Of a stretch of DNA of 64,000 bases, positions 24,201 to 36,918 are shown piece after piece. Origin of the DNA: Rhytidiadelphus loreus (Eukaryota; Streptophyta; Bryopsida; Hypnales; Hylocomiaceae); assembly GCA_947034895.1 (NCBI GenBank), contig OX344763.1, positions 15,345,001 through 15,409,000 on the forward strand. Direction: 5' to 3'. The notes below the pieces were generated by a model. That model searched no databases and had not been told where the DNA came from. It saw nothing but the letters and a program-made list of their open reading frames with translations. Position 1 is the first letter of the stretch. Each line of letters begins with the position of its first letter. The position numbers were made by a program, and so were the translations under genes.

Positions 24201-26825
24201 AACCGCCCCGCTATGTCCCAGAATGCCCATGTATCCGGAAACTCAAACCAGACACAAATACAGCGGGAATGCAGATGGAAGAAACAACAGCAACACTCTG
24301 GCTCGCTTCAAACAAACAAGGGTCTTCAAAGAAAACTCTCCAAGGAAGCAATATCGGACAACATAAAATATTCACCTCAGCCCATGCAGATGGAGGCATG
24401 GATATAAACAGGGTCAAAATGATGCAGCCGGGTCTAATGAAGCCCTCCATATCGGACGGTCGGTGAGAGAGCCACTCGTCAATCTGAAAGCAAAAAGGTT
24501 AACAAGGACAGACACGGTCAGACAATCTCCTTCAATATGGGGAGGACAGCACACTGGAAATAACACTCCACAAACCTGAAATTCAAACAACCAGCTCGGC
24601 AAACCGACTCATCCAATGCTCAAAGAAAACGAAGAACGAAGAGTGGTAAATAGAGACAAAAAGGACCTGACTCCGAAGACCCTCAGGAAACTGCCCAGGA
24701 TGTTTGTCAAAGAGCTTGAAAGAGATGCGACTATTCTGCCAACACACACACGAACGACACAATCATTAGAATCCAATGCACGCAAAATCGAGAAACGCCA
24801 AACATCACGTCCAAATTCGCACAAAACACCAAGCCGTGCTCGTTGACTTCCGTGCCTACCGTAAGCTACAGACATCTCCAACAGGATGCATACCTCCCAG
24901 TCGGTAGGCGGGGTGCCAGGCGATTGTTGACGTGAGCCGGAACCCGACCCAGAACCCAACCCAGAACCAGAACCAGAACCCGTTTCAGAAGCGTCACTAT
25001 CCTGCACGGACGGAGGACGCCGCAGATCTATTGACGGACGATGCAAAGAAGCCTGAGCCTGCTCCGACTCCAACAAGGACCGCTGATGGGATGGCGACAC
25101 TCTGTTCTGGGATGGCTGACGCTGTTTGCCAACGGGACGGGGACCACTGGAATCGTTTTCCTCGTTCCTAGCCAGACGCTGGTCGAGGAAGTTTCTCGTA
25201 TCCATCGGAGCCTGATCAGGAACGGCTCTCTGCACCGACGCTTGGACGTGACCGAAACCATTCGCCGAGGTGTTATTGCCCTGACCCGCTCCTGGCGCAG
25301 AAATGCTATGTTGCATAGACAGAGCCACGCTCGCCAGCAACTGGGCGGGATCGAGGCCTCCGGGGGCTCGCAAAGAAGATGGCAACGACAAGCCAGCTGA
25401 CGAAACGGGGGGAACTGCGTGACTGCCCGAGGCTTCGGGATGCGATGACGGATAGGGCAATGAACCACCGTTCACATTGCCGTTCAATCCGGCACGGTTG
25501 AACATATTCCCTTGGGCAAGCAGAGCAGCCTGCTTCAGATTATTCTGCAGGAGCATCGTAATAGCATCTTGGGGTTCAAGGGAAACAGGAAGATGACCGT
25601 TCAGCTGGGAAGCTAGCAGGTTCGGATCGATTTGCGACATACCGAGATCCGGATTGCGGGTTAAGTGACCCCACGAAGGTGCACTTCGAATCAGTCCCTC
25701 CAGAGCACTACTAGGCAGGCTTCCTGCTTGTCGCAGACATTGCAAAAGCAGATCTTGTTCGCTGGCAGCAGCAGTGGCTCGCTCCAGAGGTCCTGTTCAA
25801 GGCAGCGCTCCAGTGAAAAACGATGGAAAGGATGCACACAGTTCCTAAAAGCCCGAAATCGAACGCTTCCTTCCAAGGACAACCTCGTACAAGAAAATGA
25901 CGAAAGCATGCTTGGGCCATAGAAGCACAGATCGCTTACCTTTCAGTTGAGATAAAACACCCAACAGAGCTATCAGATCCGCATTTTTCACACCCGACTG
26001 GTCCTCCACTCGAACTGCCGCTGCGTCTGGTTGAGCTTTCCTACGACGCTTGTTATGTCCTGCCAGACGTCTTCGACAGCTGCGTTTGCCTTCATCAAAT
26101 TGCTCCAAAGGGTGAAATCTACTGCACTGCTGACAGAACCGCTGCATCGCCCGAGAAACAACCGCTGTCGTAGATTTCGAGTGCGTCTCACAAACCTTGT
26201 GACGCCTATGATAATCCTTAGCTCTACTAAGGTCTGCAGTGCATCCATCCACTTGACAGGAAGGAACCTGCGATTGGGGGGAAGAGGAACGAGCTCGCTT
26301 CCCAGCCCTATTGTCCTCGGCATAGGCATACGAACTCCCTCCTAGCTTCAAACTGAGAGTGCCATCATCCTCAGGTGATTCATCCCCCCTACTGTAAGGA
26401 TTCCGCTCGTTCGAAGGGGGAGAGGGCGTGTGTCGTCCAACAAAAGTTTGACTCGGTAACTCGACCTCGTCGTCATCAATTTGAATCACTTCCTGGTTGG
26501 CTTCTCGGTTGCTGGTTTCCAACTGAAGGCCTAAATCTGTACCCCTTCCATGGCGTCCATTCTGAGCTCTGGAATGGTCCCTGGAGGAGTCGGCTTCTGC
26601 AGGTTTACTAACTCGCTCAGGTCGGAGTGAGCCGCTATCGAAACGCCATGAGCTCGCGTTCCACTCATCTCTTTGCAACCCTTTCTTCCCGTGACTCGAA
26701 GGAGCACGGCTACTCCAGTGTGTTCCAGTTTGTCTGCTCGAATAAGCCGACTCGGTAGCAGAGAGTTCCCTCCCATCGGTAAGCGACTGCTTCCCTCCTC
26801 CTGCACCGTATTTCAACTCAGGCAT
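21229..26825 (-). CDS. SQUAMOSA promoter-binding-like transcription factor, large ankyrin class (SPL1/12/14-like), 10 exons
   Basis: Predicted DNA-binding regulator of 1,276 aa. Exons (high to low): 26825-25940, 25792-24894, 24735-24667, 24483-24376, 24176-24059, 23869-23743, 23505-23025, 22753-22475, 22281-21874, 21684-21229. All introns are GT-AG and keep frame. The SBP domain is at about residues 188-266: zinc ligands in [20 protein letters not shown] and CQQCSRFH, then the [17 protein letters not shown] nuclear signal. GTLSLKLGG precedes it. The second conserved block of large SPLs, at about 598-655, has [14 protein letters not shown] and [31 protein letters not shown] follows near 730. 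Ankyrin-like repeats lie at ~1044-1160 ([41 protein letters not shown]). A C-terminal hydrophobic helix is at ~1238-1257 after YRPF. Intron 3 has a poor donor (GTCCTT). A GSGSGS run ends exon 2. It is longer than Arabidopsis members (about 880-1,035 aa). No break seen. A further 5' exon cannot be excluded. Confidence 0.92.
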
Positions 26826-28240
26826 GAGAGAAATATGGATACTAATCTTTGGAATGTGGAGCTCTTCGTTTTAATTGTATTAGTTTGAGTGCGGAGTGTT
26901 TTAATAACCATATTTCATGCATATGGTATCCAAACAAATGCATATTTAGTGCTGGAGGATCGCGTTCAGTAAAGTGGCGGACCTATTGAGGTTCACGCTC
27001 TTAACAAAAGAGTACGGCACTAGCACGGCACCTGGGAGAAAATAGAAATACATACCTTCAGGGAAGAATTGGTTCAGTTGTATGAACGGAGTACTCTCCC
27101 CCCTTATCTGCCCCAAATCACCACGCTCCATTGAATGGGTCAGAAGGAGCGGATACCAAACCGAATCCGAAAACCACCAAACCCCTCGAAAATGCCACGC
27201 ATACTCTTCCCCTGTTGCATAGACAGAGAATCTATCCCTCCAACAACCAGTATAACAGTGGCGCTATACTCTCCCTTTGCACATCAACGCACTTCAACGA
27301 AATTCGCCGAAAAGAATCATGGGCACCCCGGTTTCTTCAACTTCAACCCCGTACACCGAAACACGGCTACCCGTGCACAAGGATCCGCAACATGCTCTCC
27401 CAAATGCTCCTCACCACTCGCCGTCGCCACCCGCGCGAGATGCACAATACGGTAACACTTCTCAAATATCCTCAAATAAACCTCCACGACTCAAACCCTT
27501 CTCAGTCCACAAGATCCAGCCGGGAAGAACTCCCCTCCAGATACCCTAACCATTCCGTACACGTACTTCCGGTGCCCGTCGCGGCCATATCCAGCGCCAC
27601 GTTAACCGGAACTTTCCACAACCGGCAACGCTCCCACTCTCCACCCCCTACGAGGTCTCGAATGCATTCCTTGCGAAAACCATCCCCGCCTTAGCGCCAA
27701 AACTAAAAAATCGACACGCCTGACAAGCTTTCCCTTCACAATACTGACAAAAGCCAGACTCCGGAACTCTTTCTCTCCCGAAATTCAAACTCAGTCGTCG
27801 GTGGCATCGTCGTGGTCGTGGCGTCGCGCACGCTGTGATGTTGCGACGCTGTGTTCAATTTTCTGCTTCAGTTGGCCGGAAGGGAATGCACTGCTTCGCA
27901 TGAAATTGCGACGGTGCCAATAGTCGCAATGGGTGGGAGGTGTGGTCACGGACTTCGCGGCTTCAGGGTCTGTGGGCCCAGAGTACCCGGCGATCGGAGG
28001 GCCGCCGGATCTTACATTCCAATCTGTGCCGTTGATTCCACTTGGTATGAACTGGTTGGGAACTTTTTGTGGGAACAGGGGGGGACTGGGCAGGTTCTAC
28101 CGCTTATCTGGGGTGAGCACGGGCAGGTTCTACCCCTCGTGGCGTTGAAGAATGAAGACTGACCCGAGTGCCGCGAGTCAGCGGCTGTCGTGGGAGCTGG
28201 CCAACTGCCATAGGGAGTGGGGACTTTTGTCAGCAAGGCA
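26826..28240 (-). promoter_or_regulatory. 5' flank of the SPL gene (UTR/promoter region)
   Basis: The region is GC-richer than most of the window and directly upstream of the SPL start. On the minus strand, an ATG at 27131 opens a short frame with a good donor (CCTGAAG then GTATGT at ~27057). This may be a 5' UTR intron, an upstream reading frame, or a first coding exon; no acceptor with strong support joins it to 26825. I see no clear TATA box. Plus-strand frames at 27131-27694 look like antisense shadows. Confidence 0.4.
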
Positions 28241-28353
28241 TTACACTATAGGCCTAAAAGTGTAACTTACTAGTAAGTGTAATTGTAAATGTCTGATGGA
28301 GGAGAGAGAATCCTTCTTAAGGTAGAAGGCTCGAGAACAGTTTGGGCATTTAG

Positions 28354-28449
28354 AACCGCCCACCCAATAAATGTACATAGTTTGTACATGCTGTTTTTTC
28401 ATAGCCTTTACTGATGTACCAACAGTGTACATTTCAGGGGTGGGCGGTT
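28354..28449. repeat. Small inverted repeat (foldback)
   Basis: AACCGCCCACCC (28354-28365) pairs with GGGTGGGCGGTT (28438-28449), and AATGTACA (28370-28377) with TGTACATT (28426-28433), around a ~48-nt loop. It may be a miniature element; no target duplication was recognised. Confidence 0.7.
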
Positions 28450-28454
28450 TTGGA

Positions 28455-31400
28455 GCCCTAGGGTAGTTCAACTTCAAAATTTCATAACTAATTCAAAAAT
28501 GATCCAAAAAATACGAAACAACTTGGGTTAGATGCCAAATCCTCTTGTCTTTGAAGAAAAATTCACTGATAAATATTTTGAGAAGTTTCACCTGCCTAAA
28601 ATTCAGTTCCAGGGCTTAGATGGTTGGTTTCTGGACCTTCTACCTTAGTAAGATAAAAGTGCAGATGTTCATCTTTGGAGTCTTGAACATTAGAGGATCT
28701 CCACCAGGGAGTTCTCTTTCCCTAAACTCGGGACCTCAATCCAATCAACTTTGACTTTATAGGAATGAGATCTCAGGTGTTCTCTATATGAGCTTGAATG
28801 TAGAGAATTGGGCCCAACTTTTACCGATTTCTCTATAAATTTGGGGTAGAGATCTTGTTTCGAGACTAGGGTGCGCAAGCTTCTATATCCCCATCCCCAT
28901 CTAAGGTCCTCTCCTTAAATTTTTAGGGATACAGAACAGATTGGCGGGGATGCTCTTAGTTTGACTTTCAATGAGGGCTCTTGGGTTTTTCTAAGCAATG
29001 CTTGACACTATATGAAAAAGGATGATTTCCATTGTGACAAGCTCAAGGTTCCAAGGTTAAGGCTAAAAGATCCATTCCAGTATGGTCCAAAGTCCAATTT
29101 AGATCTACATGTTAGGACCCAATTTCGTTCTCTTACATCCTAACTTGTCATAGAAATTGCTCAACAAGTGCGTTTGGAATTCATAGGATTGAAACTGGGT
29201 TGAAAAGTCACCATTTCATGATTTCAATGACCACCACCATGCTTTTTCTACACATGGCAATTAATTCATTCATTATTCTACAATTTGAAATTGTGTAGGG
29301 AATTAACCCCTAATAGTCACTACTTTGTTTTGAGACTCAAAATTGCTTCAAAATACTAGTACCTAAAGTAAGGCCAAAATCTTTCATCTAGATTTATATC
29401 CAACCGTAGGATCTTTTGGTTAACTTGTTCAAGTATATCCTCCCAAAATTTTAGAGTAAAATTCCCCACCTATTGCAAATTCAATGGGCCTAAACTTCAA
29501 AAAGTAATTTTTTCTAGTCCACCTTTTCAACATTTTTAGGAAAAAAAATATGTATATTCAAAATTTGTGCGATTCAACCAATATGTGGAAAAATGGGGTG
29601 AGAATAAATATTAAAAAATTGAACCAAAAAACATATATTTTCATCTTAAAAAATATTATAAAATGGAAGCATTGTACTTGATGAAAGATAAAACTAAATT
29701 GCTAATAACTTTTACAAGAAACTCATAAATGATCAACTTCATTAGTGAAAGCATTCTAGTACTAGGCAAAATATATATATATATATATATATGAAGGTAT
29801 TTTAAATTGGAAAGTTTCAAAATTGAGTTCATAAAACATATTCATATGCTTCATTACATGTGTTTTGGCTCTCAAAGAGGGCTGCAAGTTCCCACTCGAA
29901 CCCCCCCTAAGAACCGCCGAAACCCGACGTTCCCCACCTGTGTTGACCTAGCCGAGAGACTACCAGGTCAGTTTTTAAAAAAATAAATAAATAATTAACT
30001 TTGTTTCTCATTTGAGGGACTTACATTTTTTATTTTTTATTTTATTTTTCAAAAAGAAAATCTGACAGCGACATTCTTTTACTGCCGGGGAAACAATGCC
30101 AGGAACGACCCTGAAACGGCCCTCTAGGACCTGAAATCTCTTCTATTGTTTCTACTTTCACTTTTTACAAAATATAAAACTCTTCATAATTTTCACCTCA
30201 TTATTTAGAATTGACTAGTTCAAATGTTTTCAAGTAGGCACATCTATACAATTCAATGAAATTAAATAATATTTTTTTAGAATATATTTTTAGTTGTCTT
30301 TTTTGACTTCGGAATCAAAAAATTCCTTATAACTTTTGCAATATTGATTAGAATGACATGGAACAAGGCTTTACATGTAGATTAGGATGATTAGCATCCA
30401 TCATAAAATATCTCATGTTGAAACTCCAATTAACCCAAAATTACCCCCTCAAGCTCTAAGACCTTTTGGGGTTTTAAAATGTCATTGTTTCTAAAGTGTT
30501 ATAGTCCTAAATGTCACAAAGGTATAGAAATCTCAACCATGCAATCTTGTAGTGTAACTTTTGTAGATGATGTGAATCAAATTTGGAGTCAATTGGCCAC
30601 ATAGATTGCTAAATTATAATGATTTAGTATAGAAAAAGGATGCCGAAATTTTCCTAGCAACACACTTGGAGGTGAAATTTGATTTTTAAATTACTTAAAT
30701 AAGAAAAATATAAATTATAAAGTGCTTCAAAACTAGCATAGAAAGACATTTGTGAAAGAAAATATCATTGAATTGACTCATTGGGTTTGCAAAATGGCTT
30801 TGAAATGTCAAAAAATAGCAAGAAAAAATGCTAAAAAACACATCTAAGGTTGTATCTCCTTCTACTAAAATGCTTCTTAGTCACTCAAAACTTCTTGGAT
30901 TGATATGAAATTTTAGACACACAAACTAGACTAGTATATGCAACTTTTCCAAAAACAATTATTGGAAAAAAACATTGAATGAAGAAAAAACAAGCTGCCA
31001 AAATTCATTGTAATCCAAAAATGTAGGGACTTCGAACTCCAAATTGCTCCCAAATTTTCAAAACAACTTGGATTGACATAAAAATTTTACCACAACAACT
31101 AGACTTCAAGGAAAACATGATCCTTCAAATTTTTATTGAAAACAAACATAAAATGAAGGAAATACCAATCCTTACATCTTGGATTGATTTGAAAATTTTA
31201 CCACACAAATAAGAAGAGAGTGATCAACTTTTTCAAAAAGTTTTATTGAATTTTGACTTTGGATGCAAAAGTTACAACACTTTGAATTGGACTTGAAACT
31301 ATATATGTGAGGACACTTTTGGTCCCCTTGGACAGTGAGGGGTTAACGAATTTATAGAAATGGCCTACATTCTCATAAAATTCAAGAAGTTAATCTCTAA

Positions 31401-33043
31401 AGGACCAAATGACATTTTTTTGGCAACATAGCAATTTAAGCCAACTCACTAAGGACGTCTCAATTCTCAAATAAACTTTGGACTCCTTTTTTAGGTCTAT
31501 TTTCAATATTTTCAAAAAACAAATAAAAACATTGGATACAAATTGTTCTTATTATAAGATTTTAGGAGGGTGTATTCTAATTATAGGATATTCACTTTAA
31601 TATCCTATAATTGAATTTATTAATGAATAAACATAGATGAAGATTTTAGCTTTGTTTTGGATTTGAGTACTTTGAAACAATTTTGGGCCTACAAAGATCA
31701 AATTCATTTAGGGATTAAAGAGTAAAAATGCATTAGAAAAGGCTAAGATAGTCTCTTCCTGTGGTTCACAATAGGAAGCTATATGATTTTTCTTTGACTA
31801 CCTATAGTGTATTGTGTGTTTTTTAAATGAGTTGACCAATTATTTTTGGAATATTCTCTAATTATTGTTCTTTTTCTTGAAAATTGTAATTCTAAAATAT
31901 ATATAACAATGTATGGTGTCCAAATGGTTCACAAATGGCTTTCTAACTTAAACTAGTTTTGTACTTCTCCCTAGGATCTCAAAGGAGGTATTATAAATAG
32001 TAAACTCATTTGTTCTAAATTGAGGTATATCTTTCCCTAAATACCTGGTCTAGTATTCTTCAATTTAATTGAAGAATGTTCATTAGTCTAGAACCAATGT
32101 TAGGGAGTATTATATCTAACGTAATAGAAGGCATCCAAGATTTAGAGTAATAAAAAAAAAACTATATACACTCATTGGTTAATAATGTTATATATCTTCT
32201 TTCTCTAGATACGAGGAGCAAAACATAGAGATGGTTCATGTTTAAGATACAAAGCATTATATGATTGACACATAGGGTCTAGTAAGTATACCTCAAATAT
32301 AAATTCACTTAGCTTAGGGGGCCTCCATACATGTGGTAGATGGCAAAAGGGACCCTACATGGTAGGTATTAATGCTATTTTAGTGAGTTTGGTTGGGCTT
32401 GAAGACTTAACTTGCTTGCACATAATTTAATGGTTGGTTACCTTGAAATTGACCATTGAGGATAGAGTCTATAATAGTGTTGTCAAACTTCAATCTCTTT
32501 AATAGTTTTGCTGTTTTGCATAATCTATTTTGTATATACCATTTCAAACTACGACGAACTACTTGATTTGGTGACATTGATTTAGTGGGTTTATTTGAAT
32601 TTTAAAATCTAGTTTGCTAAGACAATACAAGTTTAAGCGTTAGATTTATTAGAAATTTTGTAGAGCGTTGATTATGAGTTCATATCATATTGTGTAGAAA
32701 TTAATTCTAGTTCCTGTTTGACAAAATTATAATGAAAGTGGTTTAGGGTTTGGGACAGATTCAATGCCCTTCTTTTGAGTACTCATGTACTACTCAAACA
32801 ACAGCCCCCTAACACCAACTTCTAGAATAATACCATTTCCACTTGCAGAAGTTGGGGAATGCTTAGCCTAATTGGCAGTTAATGTGGCTAATTTTTAAGA
32901 GCACTGTTACAACAAATTTATGAGCAAGAGCGAGAGGCCTACCACACTATAAGTAGTGTTAAAGTGAAAGTGTTGAATCTTGCGGAAATAAAGATTTCCG
33001 ATTGGTTTTGGCGCTCTTAATAACTACATGGGGGGCTGCGACA
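28455..33043. other. 4.6-kb AT-rich region without genes
   Basis: No open frame above ~60 codons. It includes a TTAA-flanked candidate element (29307-31342), an (AT)n run at about 29771-29792, and degenerate direct repeats around CTTGGATTGAYWTRAAAATTT near 30893, 31066 and 31170. Confidence 0.5.
29307..31342. mobile_element. Candidate TTAA-flanked element
   Basis: TTAA (29303-29306) is followed by CCCCTAATAGTCACT, and GACAGTGAGGGG ends at 31342 before TTAA (31343-31346). The terminal match is short (CCCCT plus scattered bases), so this pairing is tentative. No coding capacity. Confidence 0.35.
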
Positions 33044-33047
33044 TTAA

Positions 33048-35411
33048 CATCTAAAGGACCATTGTCCCCTCGGGGGACAAAATGGATTTCGGGCAGGTTC
33101 CTATGATCTCAATTTTTAGTGAATTTTTTTGAAACTTTCTCGTAAGATAGGAAAACTTATTAGCTTTGTGGGAATATAAATTTTATTTCAATTGGTGCCC
33201 TGGAGCAAAAGTTATGGCATCATAAACATGATTTTTACGTCATTGAGCAAAAAAAGAAATCTACAAAAAATTGAAATTAATTTTTTAATTTTTTTTCTTC
33301 TTAAAGACCATATTTTTGTCTACATGTGAAGCTTTGATTCATCCCATTTGGATTAGGGCGGGTATATACACGGCTTGGGGCTGGATGGAAGGCCGGCCCG
33401 ATTTGCCTCCAATCCGGCACACAATCCGGCCCCAAATCACCACTCCGGCCCTAGATAATGTAAGGGGGTTGAGGCCGAATTCTGGGGCCGAATTCCAATT
33501 CATCACTCCGGCCCTAGGTAATGTAAAGTGTTGAGGCCCAATTCTAAGGCCGAATTCTTGATTAATGTGCTCTTGGATTTTTGGAATGCTTAATTAAAAA
33601 AATCAGACATGCATCTTTTTATTTTTTATACTTTAGGAAAAAAAAGGTTTCTTTTTCTATTTATTCTATTTCAAATATAGGAAAAAAAAAATTAGAATTC
33701 TTTAGACTTTCCCTTTTTATTCCTACTTTACCTATTACAAAATGGAAGAGAGATTTTTTTATTTTTTTTAACCTTTTCCATTCTCTTCCTATTTTTTCTA
33801 TTTGGAAAAAATGGAAGTTCTTTGACTTCTTTTGAACCTTTTTTTTTTGACACTAAAACTAGAGTTGACATTGAAAAAAGATTTGTAGCCCCATAATAGT
33901 TGTCATTTATTAAACATACAATTCAAGAAAACATGAAATTTTTTTTAATCTCTTTTTCAAATCTATATTCTTAGTTTATTTTAAAGAAAAGCATGAAGTC
34001 TTTTATTATGAAAACTTGAATGAATTCAATGATAAATGTAAATCAGGTTTTACCATACATGTTATTTCTAGTGGCATAATTTTTCCTTACTATATTCTTT
34101 TTTCAAGTATTTGTCATCAAAATTGATAAAAACACACATTATCTTGTAGATGTCAAAATTTTTGGCATAACTTCAACAATGACTTTCATTTATAGATTTG
34201 TATTCGTATAAAAAATTTACTTATTAAGCATGTAATTTATCAAAATTAGTGTCTATAACATAGTATGTAATTTGTGTCCACCAAAAAAATTAATTATTAA
34301 TATCTCATGCTAAAACAATTGCAAAGACATTATTGTTACACTTGCAATGGTTAATAATAATAAAATTCAGTATTAACAATAAAATTCAGTATTAACAACT
34401 TGTAACACAACATCTGTATCACAACATGACTCATCCAGATGGGATTGAGCTCACAGTTAATAAAAAATGTAATAAAAAAGAAAAGAAAAGCCCGTGCATG
34501 GTAAACAGTGGAGATTTGTCCAATCCAACGGAGGAGCCCAATCCGGCCCCAATCTGGCCCTAGATGGGAAATCGGGCCACCAAAAACCTCGTCCCAATTG
34601 CTCCCTTGGGGCCGGATGGTTTGGCGCCAAATCTATGCCACCTAAGCCGACACGTAGGATGAGTGGTGGTATCAATCCGGCCCTAGTATAAAGCCCTTGG
34701 GCTGGATTTGGAGAAATTGAGCAATCCCATTGGTTCAAACTTGGAGAGTTCCGGCCGACCTTCAATCCGGCCCCAAGTGTATACCGGCCCTAATTAGTAA
34801 TGTGAAAGTTATGATCAATCTTGTTTTGGGGGCAATTTGAGCATTTTTTTGAAAAAATAACTTACAAGATTCAATTTTGAATGCACTTTTCACAATTTAA
34901 AAAAAAAATTGTTTGACAAGGTTAAGTTTTCTATTTCAAACAATCTCACCATTCAGATTATTGTGTTTCAATTCCATTTTAGAGCTATTAACAATTTAGT
35001 TTTTCTTTCAATCTTAGACCTACTTCTACTTAATAATTTTTTAGAGAATGAAAATCAAGCGTGTTTTTTCTTAAATTTTTTTTCTAGACTTTCAACTCAA
35101 TTCTTCAACAATTTTTTTTTTAATTCAAGGTCCACAATGCAAAAAAAATCTAACAAATGGCATTCAAAGTCATCTGAAATTGCAAGCCTGTGTTCAAATT
35201 ATTTTTCTTTTTCAACTTTGAATGCTAATATCTTCCAATTTGTACAGTTAAACTCCATGAAATTTTACCACATGATTTTCGACTAGTAAAGTACAAGATC
35301 CTCCGGTTAGATTATAGAAAAAGTATTTCGATTTGTTTTGTTGGATGAATGTAGCAGAAATGGCAGTTTTGAGTAATTTTTGACAGAAGAATGGCCCTGG
35401 TCCTTTGGGGG
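33048..35411. mobile_element. R2 element: TTAA-flanked piggyBac-like non-autonomous element, with nested insertion
   Basis: Left terminus CATCTAAAGGACCATTGTCC follows TTAA (33044-33047). The right end, inverted, reads CCCCCAAAGGACCAGGGCC and is followed by TTAG (35412-35415). Without the nested 1.44-kb element the unit is about 925 bp, noncoding and AT-rich. Related copies are at 47745, 53880-54752 (inverted) and 57883-58783. The cleaner copy at 47745 has TTAA then CCCCTAAAGGACCATTGTCC. TTAA flanks and C-rich ends are the piggyBac pattern, but this family differs from the 13-20 kb element. Confidence 0.7.
33354..34792. mobile_element. 1.44-kb GC-rich non-autonomous element nested in R2
   Basis: Imperfect inverted ends of about 45 bp: left TAGGGCGGGTATATACACGG, right inverted TAGGGCCGGTATACACTTGG, both followed by a GGGGCYGGATKGAAGGYCGG block. 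Comparison with the uninterrupted R2 copy at 48055-48065 (CGATTAGTAATG) shows the insertion point. A 2-bp AT or 4-bp ATTA duplication both fit, so the superfamily is unclear. ATCCGGCCC words repeat near both ends. A ~70-bp duplication around TCCGGCCCTAGRTAATGTAA lies at 33440-33560. Confidence 0.75.
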
Positions 35412-35415
35412 TTAG

Positions 35416-35909
35416 AGAAAGAACGTTGTCATTGCTATCAGCTAGCAAAATTAAGTGCAGCGCACTGCCCTATGTGTAAGTGGAGCCCACGGATGTCATT
35501 AGCAGTTGTCTTGAGTAGTTGCTCATACCGAACAGTGTTCACTGCAAAGTTTGGAGTTTCCATCAAGTGCATTGTTTAACCCCTAATTGCTCCGATGTCC
35601 AAAAAGTGGACGATGAACAGAGTGTGTCAGCCGTCAATGTTGGAGAAATGAGAAATTTCATTCATCCAATTTTTGGGAACATTTCACATCAGTTTGGCAT
35701 TCGTCCATGTTACATTGACATTATTCATAGTAGTATGCATTATTGATAAATCAGTGAAGTGAAACATGTATGGATTCAAGGGTGAAGCAAATGTGCCCAA
35801 CGGGAAAAAATGCCAGATATCCCTTTATTCGGTCAAGAATTCAAAACTGCCCAAGTGAAGACGAGGCTTTTTTTAGTGCCTTCCCTCTCCATTATAAAAA
35901 TCAGTCCTT
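35416..35909. other. Spacer, no recognised gene
   Basis: Moderate GC with short frames only (largest 90 codons). It continues beyond the CACTA insertion at 41195-42959. Confidence 0.4.
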
Positions 35910-36189
35910 GTGCACTAGAAGAAAAACGTGTCCGTTGCAACCGACTGAGATGCGACTATGTGTCCTATACAACTGTACTGCGACTGTAGCCCTCTGTATT
36001 TGCACCAAATTTGACGTGTATGTAGTTGTAGTCGCAAAGTAGTTGGAAAATGAAGAGTAGGGTTACGATACTATAACAGAAGAACAGACAGGAGGTATTC
36101 TACATCCAATATTCATCGCAGTTGTCCATGTAGACAACTATCCACGAAATAGAGGCCAGCGTGGAAAAATGTAGTCACTCCGATTACAG

Positions 36190-36480
36190 AAAACAAACTA
36201 ATTACTACGTTGCAACTAAAAATGGCAACATTGCAACTCAAAAATGACTCAAATGCAACTAGGAATCAACTATACTGCAACTAGAACCCGACTACAGTGC
36301 AACTAAAAAACGATGCAAATGCAACTAGAACATGAATGAAATTCGACTATAGTGCAACTAAAAAACGATTGAAATGCAACTAGAGAACAATTGCAATACA
36401 ACTAGAAAATGACTACAGTGCAACTAGAAGAAGATTGCAATGCAACTAAAAAAAACTACGGTTCCACTACAGAACAAATA
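36190..36480. repeat. Left subterminal repeat array of the CACTA element
   Basis: About 15 copies of TGCAACTAGAA-like words, spaced 15-30 bp, in one orientation. Confidence 0.85.
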
Positions 36481-36918
36481 GACTTTGGCTACAATTTGAC
36501 TAAAATTCAACAACATAATGACTATAGTTTGATTACAAAACAAAGGCAGTTAGAGTTCTTAGTCAAAATGCTATAGTACTTATTTCATATGAGTTGTATG
36601 TGCATCCTTACTTTGCTAGACAATTGTGATTGTAAGTTTACTATGAGTTCACTATGAGATGCAACCTATGATTTTTGTATTTGAAGCTAGTTTAGAGCCA
36701 TTCAAGCTGCACACTTCATAAGACCAAATAAGTATGCCTCTGTGATATTATTCATCTATAATTTTTAAAGGTTCACTTCATTTCTACTTGCCTTTTTTCT
36801 TTAATAGAGGGCAGACAATTGCATGCGTTAGTGCATTAAGTCTATTTGAAATGAAGGATACAACATACAAAGAAACTTTCAAACTTAAAAATCACCATTT
36901 TCTTGGAAATAAATGGTG

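Noticed and set aside
27131..27694. 187-codon plus-strand frame upstream of SPL
   Set aside because: Pro/Thr/Arg-rich, overlaps another open frame, no motif; more likely antisense to the SPL 5' region.
29900..30130. GC-richer patch as an exon
   Set aside because: No open frame of useful length and no splice-bounded coding signal.
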